This document shows, one piece after another, positions 23,701 to 33,538 of a stretch of DNA of 64,000 bases (its first letter is position 1; each line of letters begins with the position of its first letter). The stretch covers positions 1,178,001 to 1,242,000 of the forward strand of contig NC_018210.1 of the NCBI RefSeq assembly GCF_000219625.1. Direction: 5' to 3'. Below the pieces are notes generated by a model. It had not been told where the DNA came from and searched no databases. It was given only the letters and a program-made list of their open reading frames with translations. A program made the position numbers and the translations under genes. The stretch comes from Zymoseptoria tritici IPO323 (taxonomy: Eukaryota > Ascomycota > Dothideomycetes > Mycosphaerellales > Mycosphaerellaceae).

Positions 23701-24690
23701 ATGGCAGACCTCAAATCCTTTGATCAAACGAAGCTCAAGGCATTCGAGAACGCGGCTGCTGGACACGATGGCGTACTTCTGGACGAATCAGGTGAACTCG
23801 TCATCAAACCATGCACAGCGGAAGAAGTCGACTTCTACCAAGAAAGCATCTCACAACACCCCAAATTCTACGAGTTGATGCCAACTTTCATGGGCACCCT
23901 CACTCTCGGAGCACCAGCCCAGGTCCTAGACACCACCGCCGCACAGGAGGAACTCACACAAGAGCAAAAAGACCAAACTCTACTCCACGGCAAAGCCTTG
24001 ACCACCGAGACCGCCATAGTACTGGAGAATCTCGAGCATGGCTTCAAGCAACCCAATGTCCTGGATCTCAAACTCGGCTCCCGTTTGTGGGCAGAAGGAA
24101 CCAAGCCTGAGAAAGCAGATCGACTCGACAAGGTCTCTGCCGAAACCACAAGTGGCTCTCTCAACTTCCGCATCGCTGGTATGAAAGTCTGGAATGGCCA
24201 AGGCTTTGACATCTACGACAAGTTCTATGGACGCAAGTTTAGCAAAGACAATGTCAAGGATGGCTTCGCGGCATTCTTCAGCAGTCTTTCAGCCGGTGTG
24301 CCGAAAGATGATGCCCGTTTGCTGCTCGAGACGATTCTTGCGGACATCACGAAAGCCCGTCACAGCTTGGAGCGCTCAGAGTCACGGATGTACGGCGCGA
24401 GCATTCTGGTGGTGTACGAGGGCGACAATGAAGCGCTAGACACAATCATGAGGGGCCCACCAAAAGCTCCTGGAGGCGACGAGCGAGCACCCACGACTTT
24501 GGAGGTGAAGCAAAGCCAGGAGGAAGACGAGGAAGAAGATGAAGACGCTCCTCCCGTCGCCCACCGGGTCAAGATGATCGACTTTGCACACGCCCAGTGG
24601 ACGCCAGGAGAAGGTCCGGATGAGAATGTCATCAAGGGACTGAAGAACATCGAGGATCAGATGGACGCGCTCATTGCTCTTTTCGACTAA
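23701..24690 (+). CDS. ARG82: Inositol polyphosphate multikinase (IPK2/ARG82 type)
   Basis: Intronless, 329 aa. The protein has the inositol polyphosphate kinase signature P-x3-D-x-K-x-G at residues 118-126 (P-N-V-L-D-L-K-L-G), then S-x-N-F-R-I-A-G-M and Y-G-R-K-F. The C-terminal I-D-F-A-H-A motif supplies the metal-binding Asp. An acidic loop rich in Glu/Asp precedes that motif, as in yeast Arg82. The family phosphorylates Ins(1,4,5)P3 stepwise to InsP4 and InsP5 in the nucleus, feeding InsP6 synthesis; in yeast it also supports the ArgR-Mcm1 transcription complex. Length fits the family (about 300-390 aa). The start ATG lies in a good context. Other IPK-family members (IP6K, IP3K) are less likely given the size. 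Confidence 0.9.
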   Translation: MADLKSFDQTKLKAFENAAAGHDGVLLDESGELVIKPCTAEEVDFYQESISQHPKFYELMPTFMGTLTLGAPAQVLDTTAAQEELTQEQKDQTLLHGKALTTETAIVLENLEHGFKQPNVLDLKLGSRLWAEGTKPEKADRLDKVSAETTSGSLNFRIAGMKVWNGQGFDIYDKFYGRKFSKDNVKDGFAAFFSSLSAGVPKDDARLLLETILADITKARHSLERSESRMYGASILVVYEGDNEALDTIMRGPPKAPGGDERAPTTLEVKQSQEEDEEEDEDAPPVAHRVKMIDFAHAQWTPGEGPDENVIKGLKNIEDQMDALIALFD

Positions 24691-24771
24691 ACCAGCACAG
24701 CTAGACAAGAGGCACAGAAGTCTCGATAAGATAGAGCACGAGTGTGAGATACCCAATGTATAATTAGCCAT

Positions 24772-26103
24772 CTACCTTTGAATGCCAAATTCCTCAAAGA
24801 TTGCCTCGCTGTGCTCTCCGACTGCTGGGACAGGATCCATGCGAACGTGCAGTCCGTCTGCACCACCTGCGGGTTTGAGAGCTGGAACGGGCCCGTTGAG
24901 AGTGTCTACTTCAGACCATCGGTTTCGGGCGGCCAATTGAGGATGGTCCCATAGACCAGGCATATCAGTGACCCGGGCGTTCGCGATGCCAGCAGTTTGT
25001 AGTCGCTCAAGGACATCATCGGCCGTGAATTTCGAAAATGCCTCCTGAATGATCTCCTTCAACTCCTTGCGATTCGCAGATCTCATCGACGTCGTCTTGA
25101 ACCTCTCATGCTCCAGCAACTCCTTCTGCTCAAGCACCTGCTCCGCGAAGATTCCCCACTCCCGCTCATTCTGCATGCCCAACATCACCATCCCGCCACC
25201 ACCAGTCTTGAACGGTCCATACGGATATATCGAAGCATGTTCCGCACCCGCCAGCGCCGGCGCGGGAGCACCGTCATAGGCATAGTACATTGGGAAGGAC
25301 ATCCACTCGGCCATACTCTCCAGCATGCTGACATCCAGTCTGCATCCTTCGCCTGTCTTGCCTCGCTGAATGATAGCCGCGAGGATGTTGTTGAACGCCG
25401 TGACGCCCGCTGCAATGTCGGCTATGCTGATACCGGACTTTGCTGGCATTCCGGGCGAGCCTGTGACGGATAGGAAGCCGGATTCGGCTTGGATGAGGAG
25501 GTCGTAGGCTTTCTTGTCTTTGTATGGGCCTGTGCTGCCATATCCGCTGATGTCGCAGACGATGAGGCTGGGGTGCTTCTGCTTCAAGGTCTCGTAGCTC
25601 AAGCCCATGCGTTCCGAGGCTCCAGGTGCCAGGTTTTGAACCAACACATCCGCTTTGGCTAGAATCGTCTTCAAGGCTGCGAGATCATCCGGTTTCTTGA
25701 GGTCCAATGCCAGAGACTCTTTGCTGCGGTTTGTCCAGACGAAGTGCGAGCATAGGCCTTTTACTCGCTCATCGTGGTACCGGTTGAAGTCTCCTAGTCC
25801 AGGTCTTTCGACTTTGATCACGCGGGCGCCCAGATCTGCGAGTTGACGGGTGCAAAAAGGGCCTGCGACGGCTTGTTCGAGGGAGACGACTAGAGTGCCT
25901 GCGAGAGGAAGTTTTGCTGAGGGATTGCTGGGCTTCCCAGGCTCTGCTTCAAGTCGTCGATGGATTGTGCTGAAGCTCCGAAATTTTGATGCCTTCGGCT
26001 GGGTTTTGTCGACTGAGCGTTGAAAGTAAGTATTTGTTGCCCTACAGCCACCGCCAACATTGAGAAGGCCGACAAGACCTGGAGCGATGCGAGGCGTGGC
26101 CAT
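24772..26103 (-). CDS. CaiB/BaiF family III CoA-transferase, probably mitochondrial
   Basis: 443 aa from the ATG at 26103; the frame stays open to an ATG at 26283 (503 aa). I prefer 26103 because it begins an Arg-rich, acid-poor presequence of about 50 residues ending in F-S-T-I-H-R-R-L, typical of mitochondrial import. The mature part starts with the family III opening (L-A-G-T-L-V-V-S-L-E-Q), followed by A-G-P-F-C-T, L-G-A-R-V-I-K-V-E-R-P-G and the N-R-x-K-x-S-x-A-L-D-L motif. The A-Y-D-L-L-I-Q segment carries the expected catalytic Asp. These enzymes move CoA between carboxylic acids. The substrate cannot be told from sequence; human SUGCT (succinate-hydroxymethylglutarate) and formyl-CoA transferases are relatives. 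It converges with IPK2, leaving about 80 bp between the stops. Confidence 0.88.
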   Translation of the reverse strand: MATPRIAPGLVGLLNVGGGCRATNTYFQRSVDKTQPKASKFRSFSTIHRRLEAEPGKPSNPSAKLPLAGTLVVSLEQAVAGPFCTRQLADLGARVIKVERPGLGDFNRYHDERVKGLCSHFVWTNRSKESLALDLKKPDDLAALKTILAKADVLVQNLAPGASERMGLSYETLKQKHPSLIVCDISGYGSTGPYKDKKAYDLLIQAESGFLSVTGSPGMPAKSGISIADIAAGVTAFNNILAAIIQRGKTGEGCRLDVSMLESMAEWMSFPMYYAYDGAPAPALAGAEHASIYPYGPFKTGGGGMVMLGMQNEREWGIFAEQVLEQKELLEHERFKTTSMRSANRKELKEIIQEAFSKFTADDVLERLQTAGIANARVTDMPGLWDHPQLAARNRWSEVDTLNGPVPALKPAGGADGLHVRMDPVPAVGEHSEAIFEEFGIQR

Positions 26104-26794
26104 GCTAGAACTTCTCGACAGGATGAAGTTGAATGCAGCAGTACCTATTGTCTTAACCTCTCCTTCCCTGACCAAGGGGCTATGGCAGTAGCGAAATGGA
26201 AGCGTACTCATGCATGAGGTGAAGGTGTCCAAGGGTCTCCGCACTCGGCGACAGCTCATCCTACATGTCAAGTTAGATGGCAAAAAGATTCAGGCACACT
26301 ATTATGTCCAGTTTCCTGGCGGCTTGACGACTCGAGAGGTTCGATGATACTGCTGTATCACTCATCAGCGTTCTGTATCTCGTGACACCGCTCGTATCGT
26401 TCATTGAGGCGAAGTGGGCGATAGAAGCAAGGACGAGAAGGAGAGCGGGAACCTGGAGGCAATACGCATGAAATTAAGGTTCTGACTAAGAATATGTTCG
26501 TCCGACATTCATCCGTTTCCTTCGATGAACAACTTCAGGTTCCATCACGATACAAATCACATGCGAATGCAACAAAAACATCTGCGTCAATCGTCAGCCT
26601 GGACTACAAAAGCGGAACCATCCCGTTCGAAGCCACAGCATCAATTTCTGCCAATGAGGTGAACTAGTCAGCCGCTTCTCACCACATCATCGAGGATCGG
26701 GGATACTTACACAAGGCCATTGGAGAGACCGTTCAATCTATTTCCCGGAGCGTGCAATTATCCCTTCGTTTCTCACTTCCGGACCGTATATACC
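26104..26794. other. Divergent intergenic region between the CoA-transferase and CLP1
   Basis: About 690 bp between the preferred starts, shared by two divergent genes. If the upstream CoA-transferase ATG (26283) is used, the region shrinks to 510 bp. No other ORF or RNA gene is recognised. Confidence 0.45.
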
Positions 26795-28243
26795 ATGGCT
26801 CTCCCAGGACTGTCTCTCCCAGGCTTGAATCTCCCACAGACATCCTCCACCCCCTTGGCCGATTCAAAAAACACCATACAAGCATCAAGATTAGAGGACC
26901 TACCATCGCGGACAGAATGGCGATTCGAGGTAGCGTTCTCTCAACACTACAGCATCAAGCTGGAGTCCGGCCATGCGGAAATGTTTGGTGTTGAGCTCGC
27001 CCTCAAACAAGTCTACACGTTCTCCGGATTCAAGGGCGCAATCTTCACATGGCAAGGCTGTCAGCTCGAGGTGACGGGAAATGCAGAGAGTGAATACATT
27101 GGACAAGAAACCGACTACGCAGTGGAGTGGCTCAATGTGCACGGCATGCTTGATACGCTTCGATCACAGAACCCAACAGATGGCCCAAGAGTGCTTGTGG
27201 TCGGCCCTGACTTTGTTGGCAAGACCAGTCTGGTGCGAACTCTTGCAGCGTGGGAGGCACGCAGCGGATACACGCCCACAGTGCTGAATCTTGATCCTCG
27301 AGAAGGCATTCTGGCACCTCCGAGTAGTCTGACAGCGGTCACTGTTGATTCGCAGTTGGAAGTAGATAGTGGATATGGCATTCCGTCTTCGTCGGGCCCC
27401 ACACTTTCACCTGTGAGAACGCCGCTGATCTATCACTTTCCCTACGCTTCTCCACTCGAAAAGCCTGAAGTCTACAAAGCAGTAGTCACTCGGATGGCGC
27501 TCAGTGTGATGAACAAGTTGGAGGAAAATCAGGCGACAAAACGGGGTGGCATCATTGTCGACACACCGGGCACACTGAATGATCCACGGAGCAACTACGA
27601 CCTCATTGCCCATCTTGTCTCTGAGCTCAGCATCACCATCATTCTGACGCTGGGCTCAGAACGACTATCAAGCGACATGACCAGACGCTTCGGCGGGAAC
27701 AAATCTCCAGATGAGCTCGTCACCGTCCTTCGGGTGGCCAAACCAGGCGGAGCAGTCGAGCGAGACCACGACTTCATGAAGCAGCTCAACCGCGAACAAA
27801 CACGCCAATACTTCTTCGGGCCTGGCAACACGCTGAATCCACACTCGCACTCTGCATCTTTCGCTGACCTCGACCTCTTCCGCGCCAAGTCTGCTTCAGT
27901 AGCAGCGTCTGAGGACCATGGATTCGCGCCAGGAGATGAGAACGATGATGACTTTGATGTTCCTTATGCGAGCAAGCCAAGCGGAGGTCAGTATGCAACG
28001 TTCGAGAAGACGACACCGACGGCAGCCATGACGGGGAGTTTGGTCGCGATCAAGTTCTGCCCTGGTAGTAGTGAGGAGCACGTGGTCAGGGACAGTGCGG
28101 TCATGGGATTTCTGTATGTCGCAGATGTTGATGAAGTGCGGAAAAAGGTCCGATTTCTGGCGCCGCATCCTCAGAGATGGGGTGATCGGGCGCTCGTTTG
28201 GGGACATGGATGGCCGGAAGCTGTGGCGGATTTGGTGGCTTGA
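26795..28243 (+). CDS. CLP1: mRNA cleavage and polyadenylation factor CLP1
   Basis: 482 aa from the ATG at 26795, whose context ACCATGG is near ideal; the frame also opens at 26720. The N-terminal beta domain (about 35-110, with E-W-R-F-E-V at 41-46) is followed by the Clp1 P-loop G-P-D-F-V-G-K-T-S at 137-145, an N-L-D-P stretch and a G-G-I-I-V-D-T-P-G Walker B-like strand. The C-terminal Clp1 domain ends the protein. In fungi Clp1 binds ATP but is a structural subunit of cleavage factor IA with Pcf11, needed for mRNA 3' end processing; metazoan homologues are RNA 5'-kinases. Grc3/Nol9, the related kinase, is longer and differs at the N-terminus. Intronless. Confidence 0.93.
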   Translation: MALPGLSLPGLNLPQTSSTPLADSKNTIQASRLEDLPSRTEWRFEVAFSQHYSIKLESGHAEMFGVELALKQVYTFSGFKGAIFTWQGCQLEVTGNAESEYIGQETDYAVEWLNVHGMLDTLRSQNPTDGPRVLVVGPDFVGKTSLVRTLAAWEARSGYTPTVLNLDPREGILAPPSSLTAVTVDSQLEVDSGYGIPSSSGPTLSPVRTPLIYHFPYASPLEKPEVYKAVVTRMALSVMNKLEENQATKRGGIIVDTPGTLNDPRSNYDLIAHLVSELSITIILTLGSERLSSDMTRRFGGNKSPDELVTVLRVAKPGGAVERDHDFMKQLNREQTRQYFFGPGNTLNPHSHSASFADLDLFRAKSASVAASEDHGFAPGDENDDDFDVPYASKPSGGQYATFEKTTPTAAMTGSLVAIKFCPGSSEEHVVRDSAVMGFLYVADVDEVRKKVRFLAPHPQRWGDRALVWGHGWPEAVADLVA

Positions 28244-28638
28244 TGGAGATGCTCGGTATGGAGCGCAGAGCTATCAGGATGGCGCGACCAAAAAGCGCTC
28301 AATCGGTCCTGTGCTACAGCCTACTTGGAAATAGACGGGCTGTGATCAGCATCCCGATGCCCACCATGGCTGCTTGCAATGCGGAAAATTGAAGCTTGCA
28401 TCAGTATCGTTAATGCGGATCTTCTGACTAAAGCAGATCAAGGCTCATACCGTACTCCTGTTGCGATGTCTCCGATTTGCCCGTCATGCTCTCACTGTCG
28501 GCATCGTCGTCACGTACGTCGTTGTTAATTCCAAGTCATATGATGTCCTAGGGTTGTGCTTAGGGTTGTGCTAGGGTCTTTTGTCAATCTTACACCTCTT
28601 CTCTTCTGTCACATGACAACAACACATTTATTCCTGCA
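28244..28638. other. Intergenic region with telobox-like repeats
   Basis: About 395 bp after CLP1. The only notable content is the TAGGGTTGTGC repeat described separately, followed by a pyrimidine-rich stretch before the next ATG. Confidence 0.5.
28549..28576 (+). promoter_or_regulatory. Telobox-like short tandem repeat
   Basis: TAGGG occurs at 28549, 28561 and 28572 within an 11-12 bp unit TAGGGTTGTGC(T). It resembles TTAGGG/telobox elements bound by Tbf1/Rap1-type factors in fungal promoters and sits about 65 bp upstream of the small membrane-protein ATG. A regulatory role is inference; it could also be a short interstitial telomere-like repeat. Confidence 0.4.
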
Positions 28639-28887
28639 ATGAACAGCTTTCTCATCATCATAATTCTGCTCTTGAGCTTTATCGTCCTCGTCCTAGCATG
28701 GTTCGCCATCTCCTCATGTCTAGGCGATGAAGTTCGAGCAGCCTGGAGTGGCCGACGATCAGCCAACTTTCCACCAACAACATACGGCCTACAATACGCA
28801 CGACACATGGGTCATTCGGGTGCACTATCCGAGCAAATCGAGATGCAAGACATGTTGACCGAGCACGACGAGATGGAGCGTTTCTAA
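28639..28887 (+). CDS. Small single-pass membrane protein, unknown
   Basis: 82 aa, intronless. Residues 4-24 form a continuous hydrophobic helix (Ile/Leu/Val-rich, ending W-F-A-I), then a hydrophilic tail with a Tyr/Arg stretch and an acidic end. This is either an uncleaved signal anchor or a tail exposed after one membrane pass. It converges with ELP4, the stops lying only 13 bp apart. No family is recognised. The well-placed ATG, the coherent helix and the tight packing argue for a real gene, but a chance ORF is possible. Confidence 0.5.
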   Translation: MNSFLIIIILLLSFIVLVLAWFAISSCLGDEVRAAWSGRRSANFPPTTYGLQYARHMGHSGALSEQIEMQDMLTEHDEMERF

Positions 28888-28900
28888 GACTTCCCGGCAT

Positions 28901-30144
28901 TCAAAATTCTACATCCTTACTTGTAAGCTTTCCTCCCTCCTTCTGGGCATCCTGATCGCCCTCCAACGGCGGCAGCGAGAATGGCTTGATCACAAACTTC
29001 CGCCTGCTGACTGTAAACGCCAGGTCTTCGCCGAGACTGTTACCGGCTCCTGCTCCGCCTTCTCCTCGCTCGGTGTTGATGGGCAGCTTGTGCACCTTGA
29101 CCATGCCTTGCGGTTGCTCATCGTTACCACGTGCACCACCACTTTCCGCGAGAGCACTGGATGAATCCATGAGATGCGGGAACGGCGTGAGCTCGATGAC
29201 ACCATCGCTGAGGATCTCCATCCATCGAACCAGGCCGGAGTGGCGAGGGTAGAGCTCCAGTGGTAGGGTTATCATGGCGACTAGGCGATTGTGGTGCTGT
29301 CGTAGCAGCGCTCGTAGCGAGCGAAAGAAGCCTAGCACTTGGTCGGGTTGGCTGGCGTTTGGAGGGTAGAGTGCTGGACTGAGGAGAGAAGGAACGACTA
29401 GTCGATGAATGCTAGTTGGAGGAGTGGCAGCAAGGCTTTTCGCGAGAGATTGGAGGATGTTCTCGAATGTTGATGTCAAGGATATCGGGATGTGATTGAC
29501 TTTGGCGCCGGTAGGTACTGCCAGTCGCTTGGTGAGGTCAAACGTGTGGCAAAAGGGCGAAGGTACTGGGACACCGTCTGCCGCTGGTGCTGCGATTCGA
29601 TCAGGAAGAGCTGTACTTACCATCAGTGATGAACGTGGAAGAGAACTCGTGGGCGAAGCAATGCGACATCGAATTCTTGCACTATATAAAGCACACGTCT
29701 CGAGGGACTCAACGCACCTCTTTCTCCCGCTTGTCCCAACCTCTCGTACCTCCACGCAATCTTCATCTTCTCCTCATCGGAGGCACTCTTTCCCGCAGCT
29801 TTGTCTCGACTTCTCTCCTCTGCCACGCCTGGAAGTTCTTTCACCCATCCTTCGCCGGCCCCCACAATATGTACGTGGTGCTCTTGACAGATGCCTTCCG
29901 CAGCGAAGTATCGAAGCAAAGTGCCCGAGAAGTCTGTCGTGCCACTCTCTGATACGAGCAGACTGTAACCGAGTGCGAGACCTCCATGCCCGCCGAGCAG
30001 GCTATCGAAGGAGGGAGTGCCGGTTGATGTGGTGGAGTGAGAAGTCAATGGCGAAGGTCGAACGCCTAGAGGCGCTGGACTCTCACTAGACGGCGAGGCG
30101 ACTGGTGGCTTACCAACGACGACATTGCGTTTCCGGAAAGCCAT
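28901..30144 (-). CDS. ELP4: Elongator complex protein 4
   Basis: Two exons, complement of 28901..29589 and 29718..30144, 371 aa. The joining intron (29590-29717, 128 bp, donor GTGCGT, acceptor CGCAG) restores the family order: M-K-I-A-W-R-Y-E-R-L near the end of exon 1 and F-C-H-T-F-D-L-T-K-R-L early in exon 2. The N-terminal S-L-L-G-G-H-G-G-L-A-L-G is the RecA-like fold's degenerate P-loop region. The PAXNEB domain runs to the C-terminus, with a W-x-E-I-L-S-D-G-V-I-E-L-T-P-F strand. Elp4 forms the Elp456 hexameric ring, which binds tRNA and supports Elp3-dependent wobble-uridine modification. A stronger-looking GTAAGT donor at 29620 lies behind an in-frame stop, so I reject it. The gene is divergent from MLH1. 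Confidence 0.9.
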
Positions 30145-30233
30145 GCGCGCGGTGCGGTTGTGAGGAGATCAAAGTTGAAAACATGTCATGAATGAATGGT
30201 CCGGATGAAATTCAGCCGGCTCCACCAAAATTT

Positions 30234-30254
30234 GACGCGAGACGCGGGACGCGT
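30234..30254. promoter_or_regulatory. Triple GACGCG heptamer with an MCB (ACGCGT) core in the ELP4/MLH1 promoter
   Basis: GACGCGA, GACGCGG and GACGCGT stand head to tail. The last contains ACGCGT, the MluI cell-cycle box recognised by the MBF complex in yeasts. It lies about 105 bp upstream of the MLH1 start and 90 bp from the ELP4 start. G1/S control of MLH1 through MBF is a reasonable inference but not shown. Confidence 0.55.
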
Positions 30255-30359
30255 TCATCCGTACGGATATCTCTTGCAGGCATCCTTCTCGACATCACTT
30301 CATCATCAACATGATTTCAACGAAACAGCCTCGAATACATCGTACGCTCGGGATGAAAG

Positions 30360-32504
30360 ATGGGCGACCAACAACCGAGCTCCTCGCCTTCTCGTGGGAT
30401 CAAACGAAAAGCCGATGAAATGCAATCGCCACGTCGAATCCGGGCTTTGCATCAAGATGTCGTCAACAAGATTGCTGCCGGAGAGATCATTGTTGCGCCG
30501 GTGCACGCATTGAAGGAGCTCATAGAGAATGCTGTCGATGCTGGTGCGACTAGTCTGGAGATACTGGTCAAGGAGGGTGGCCTAAAGCTTCTTCAAATCA
30601 CCGACAATGGCTGCGGCATCAGCAAGGAAGATCTACCCATCTTGTGCGAGCGGTTCACCACTTCGAAGCTGAAGGAGTTTGAAGACTTGCAAGCGATCGG
30701 AACATACGGATTCCGAGGAGAGGCGCTCGCCAGTATAAGTCACATCGCCCACCTGGCAGTGACAACCAAGACAGCAGACTCTAGCTGCGCCTGGAAAGCA
30801 TACTACGCTGGCGGCAACCTGACACCTGCAAAACCTGGTCAGTCAGCCGAGCCGAGGGCCTGCGCAGGTAGGCAAGGCACTCAGATCACCGTTGAAGACC
30901 TCTTCTACAACGTGCCCACCCGTCGACGAGCTTTCCGTTCAGCCAGCGAGGAGTACGCAAAGATTGCAGAACTGGTCGGCAAGTATGCTGTCCATTGCCA
31001 AGGTGTTGCCTTCTCTTGCAAGAAACATGGAGAGGCTGGAGCAGGTGTGGCGGTTCCCGCAAATGCAGCCATGCGCGATCGGGTTCGCCTCATCCACAAC
31101 AGCGCGGTTGCGAACGATCTCATCGATATTCGTGTCGAGAACGACCAGTACGGCTTCAAAGCTGAAGGTCTCGTCAGCAATTCCAACCACAGTGGTAAGC
31201 GCACCACGATGTTACTTTTCATCAACCATCGATCGGTCGATTCGTCGATCATCAAGAAGGCAGTGGAGCAGACGTATCAGGCATTTCTGCCCAAAGGAGC
31301 CAAACCATTTCTCTATCTCAGTCTAGAGATCGATCCCGCTCGCGTGGACGTCAACGTGCATCCAACAAAGCGCGAAGTCAACATCCTGAACGAAGAAGAA
31401 ATTGTTGAACTCATCTGCGAGGACATCCGCAAGAGTCTGGGAAAGGTGGACACAAGCCGAACTTTCATGACACAAAGCCTGTTGAGCGGTGCAAAGATGC
31501 CAGCCATCGCCAAATCGAACACGCTGCCGGAGGTGAGCTCCACTCCTGCAGCCAACTCTCTGCGACCAGCAACTTCGCAGGCCAGCATAAGGAAGCCGTA
31601 CGAGAACAACCTGGTGCGGACTGATGCAAAGGAGAGGAAAATCACTGCAATGCTGCCTCGTGGGCAACGACCATCCTCGCCATCACACGAACCTGCTTCC
31701 GATGGGATGGATTATGAAATCACCGACAAAGAAGCAACGATCTGCCGCCTGACAACTGTGAAGGACCTCCGAGCCTCGGTCAGGGAGAACATGCACAACG
31801 AGCTCACCGACACTTTTGCCAGTCATACTTTCGTTGGCATCGTTGATGAATCGAGACGTATCGCAGCCATTCAAGGAGGAGTCAAGCTCTTTTTAGTCGA
31901 CTATGGTCTCACCTCTGCGGAATACTTCTACCAGCTTGGTCTCACTGACTTCGGCAATTTTGGCTCGATACGCTTTGATCCTCCGCTCAAACTCAACGAC
32001 CTGCTCCAGATCGCTGTCGAACAGACCAGAGCGCTTGAGCCACATGTCGAGTGCGATTGGGAGGAAGTCGTGCCGGCGGTAGCCGATCAGTTGATCTCCC
32101 GCCGAGCAATGCTCGGTGAATACTTTTCGCTAGACATCTCGCAAGAGGGTGAACTTCTGGCCATTCCTCTACTGGCTAAAGGCTACATGCCATCGCTGGC
32201 TAAGCTTCCCAATTTCTTGCTGAGACTAGGGCCCCACGTTGACTGGACGGACGAGAAAACGTGCTTCCACAGTTTCCTGAGGGAGCTGGCTAGCTTTTAC
32301 GCTCCTGAGTCAATTCCACTTGCCTCTCAGACCGACGCAGACGACGCCGATGTAGCCGAGAGGCGGCGACACTTGCATCGCTCCGTGGAGAACGTACTGT
32401 TCCCAGCTTTCAAGTCTAGGCTTATCGCAACTCGAGGTCTTCTGAAGGGCATCATCGAGGTCGCAAATCTACGCGGACTTTACCGTGTGTTTGAGCGATG
32501 TTGA
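30360..32504 (+). CDS. MLH1: DNA mismatch repair protein MLH1
   Basis: Intronless, 714 aa. The GHKL ATPase domain shows K-E-L-I-E-N at 52-57 (catalytic Glu 53), D-N-G-C-G-I at 82-87, T-T-S-K-L at 100-104 and G-F-R-G-E-A-L at 117-123. The transducer domain with N-V-P-T-R-R-R and D-V-N-V-H-P-T-K follows, then a poorly conserved linker (about 380-490). The C-terminal dimerisation domain ends exactly in F-E-R-C; in yeast this Cys end completes the endonuclease site of the Mlh1-Pms1 heterodimer. The protein acts in nuclear mismatch repair and meiotic crossover resolution. It is slightly shorter than yeast Mlh1 (769 aa), mostly in the linker. Confidence 0.97.
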   Translation: MGDQQPSSSPSRGIKRKADEMQSPRRIRALHQDVVNKIAAGEIIVAPVHALKELIENAVDAGATSLEILVKEGGLKLLQITDNGCGISKEDLPILCERFTTSKLKEFEDLQAIGTYGFRGEALASISHIAHLAVTTKTADSSCAWKAYYAGGNLTPAKPGQSAEPRACAGRQGTQITVEDLFYNVPTRRRAFRSASEEYAKIAELVGKYAVHCQGVAFSCKKHGEAGAGVAVPANAAMRDRVRLIHNSAVANDLIDIRVENDQYGFKAEGLVSNSNHSGKRTTMLLFINHRSVDSSIIKKAVEQTYQAFLPKGAKPFLYLSLEIDPARVDVNVHPTKREVNILNEEEIVELICEDIRKSLGKVDTSRTFMTQSLLSGAKMPAIAKSNTLPEVSSTPAANSLRPATSQASIRKPYENNLVRTDAKERKITAMLPRGQRPSSPSHEPASDGMDYEITDKEATICRLTTVKDLRASVRENMHNELTDTFASHTFVGIVDESRRIAAIQGGVKLFLVDYGLTSAEYFYQLGLTDFGNFGSIRFDPPLKLNDLLQIAVEQTRALEPHVECDWEEVVPAVADQLISRRAMLGEYFSLDISQEGELLAIPLLAKGYMPSLAKLPNFLLRLGPHVDWTDEKTCFHSFLRELASFYAPESIPLASQTDADDADVAERRRHLHRSVENVLFPAFKSRLIATRGLLKGIIEVANLRGLYRVFERC

Positions 32505-33530
32505 CGATCAGATGCAACTAGCCTGACAAAAAGCTGCATCCTCCGCCTCGACTTGTACGCACGCGGTCCCACGTGCCGATTTGTTTGCGCTTCTCCACGC
32601 GACTACGATCCTGAATCGTTTCCTGGGAGCTTCATCAACATAAGTACCGGCTGTGTGATTGCTAGTGCACTAGTAGTTGTGCTGACGTATGGGCGAAGCA
32701 TGTATAGATACATCGAACTACTGTACTCCGCAGTACTTGGTACAGGCAGCTCCGCATTTGAGTGACTTCTTGGTCGAACAAACTTTAGTGTCGCCTCGCC
32801 GCCTCGGCACTTCTTCGAGACCCTTGACGTCCGTTCGTCGAGCACAGCGTAGGCCACCCGTTAAACCAATGTCACCCGTCCATGGCCTGACCGAACTCCT
32901 CTCCTCGACCCCGCCTCTCCTCCAAGAACCGAGACCACCTTCCTATGGAGGCTGAGGCACCAGCAATTTTAGGAAAGCTTGGGTGATCATAGGCTTTGCA
33001 GGACATCGTGCCACCGTCACTCAGGCCCACAATTCAACGACGAATCGCGAAGGTCCTATTTCACTACTGAGTGGCATCCCGCGCCACCGTACCCCTGGCA
33101 TCGTCATGTTATTTTCCTGCACAGAGCTCGACTTTGCGCCCGGCCACTGTTGTGAAGGGTCTTGACGCCCACCGGATCAGTTTCTGGTCAAGCAATAGGC
33201 AGCAGCATCATGTACGGTCCCTTCGCCGAGCATCCGCGTGGAAGTGGTCCCCAGTACCTACCAGGAGGCCGAGTGAAAAATGTAGTCATTCCATGCAAGA
33301 CATCTCCGATGGAGTGGTATGAACCTCTACCTCACGCCTTGTGTTGGTTCCTTCGGCTCGTACGCCGATCCTGAAAGCATCCTATGCAGCGTTATTCCGA
33401 ATTTCGTATCCTCATGAAACAGTCCATCAGTGCTGGAGAGCTACTGGATCTCATTGTTTTGTCGGGCGGAGCCTGTGTGGGATGCAACCTGGTGGCGCTC
33501 GCCTCTGCCGTCAGAGCGATGTTGTGTCTG
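32505..33530. other. Long intergenic region 3' of MLH1, no gene seen
   Basis: About 1 kb of unremarkable base composition. Several overlapping short frames (60-88 codons) on both strands have no domain, no good start context and no coding consistency. It separates the housekeeping block from the Crypton-containing block. Confidence 0.5.
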
Positions 33531-33538
33531 GTTCAGCT

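Noticed and set aside
29615..29620. GTAAGT donor in ELP4 (minus strand)
   Set aside because: In the exon 1 frame a TGA stop precedes it, and the distance to usable acceptors gives wrong phase or a very short intron. The GTGCGT donor at 29717 restores the family sequence.
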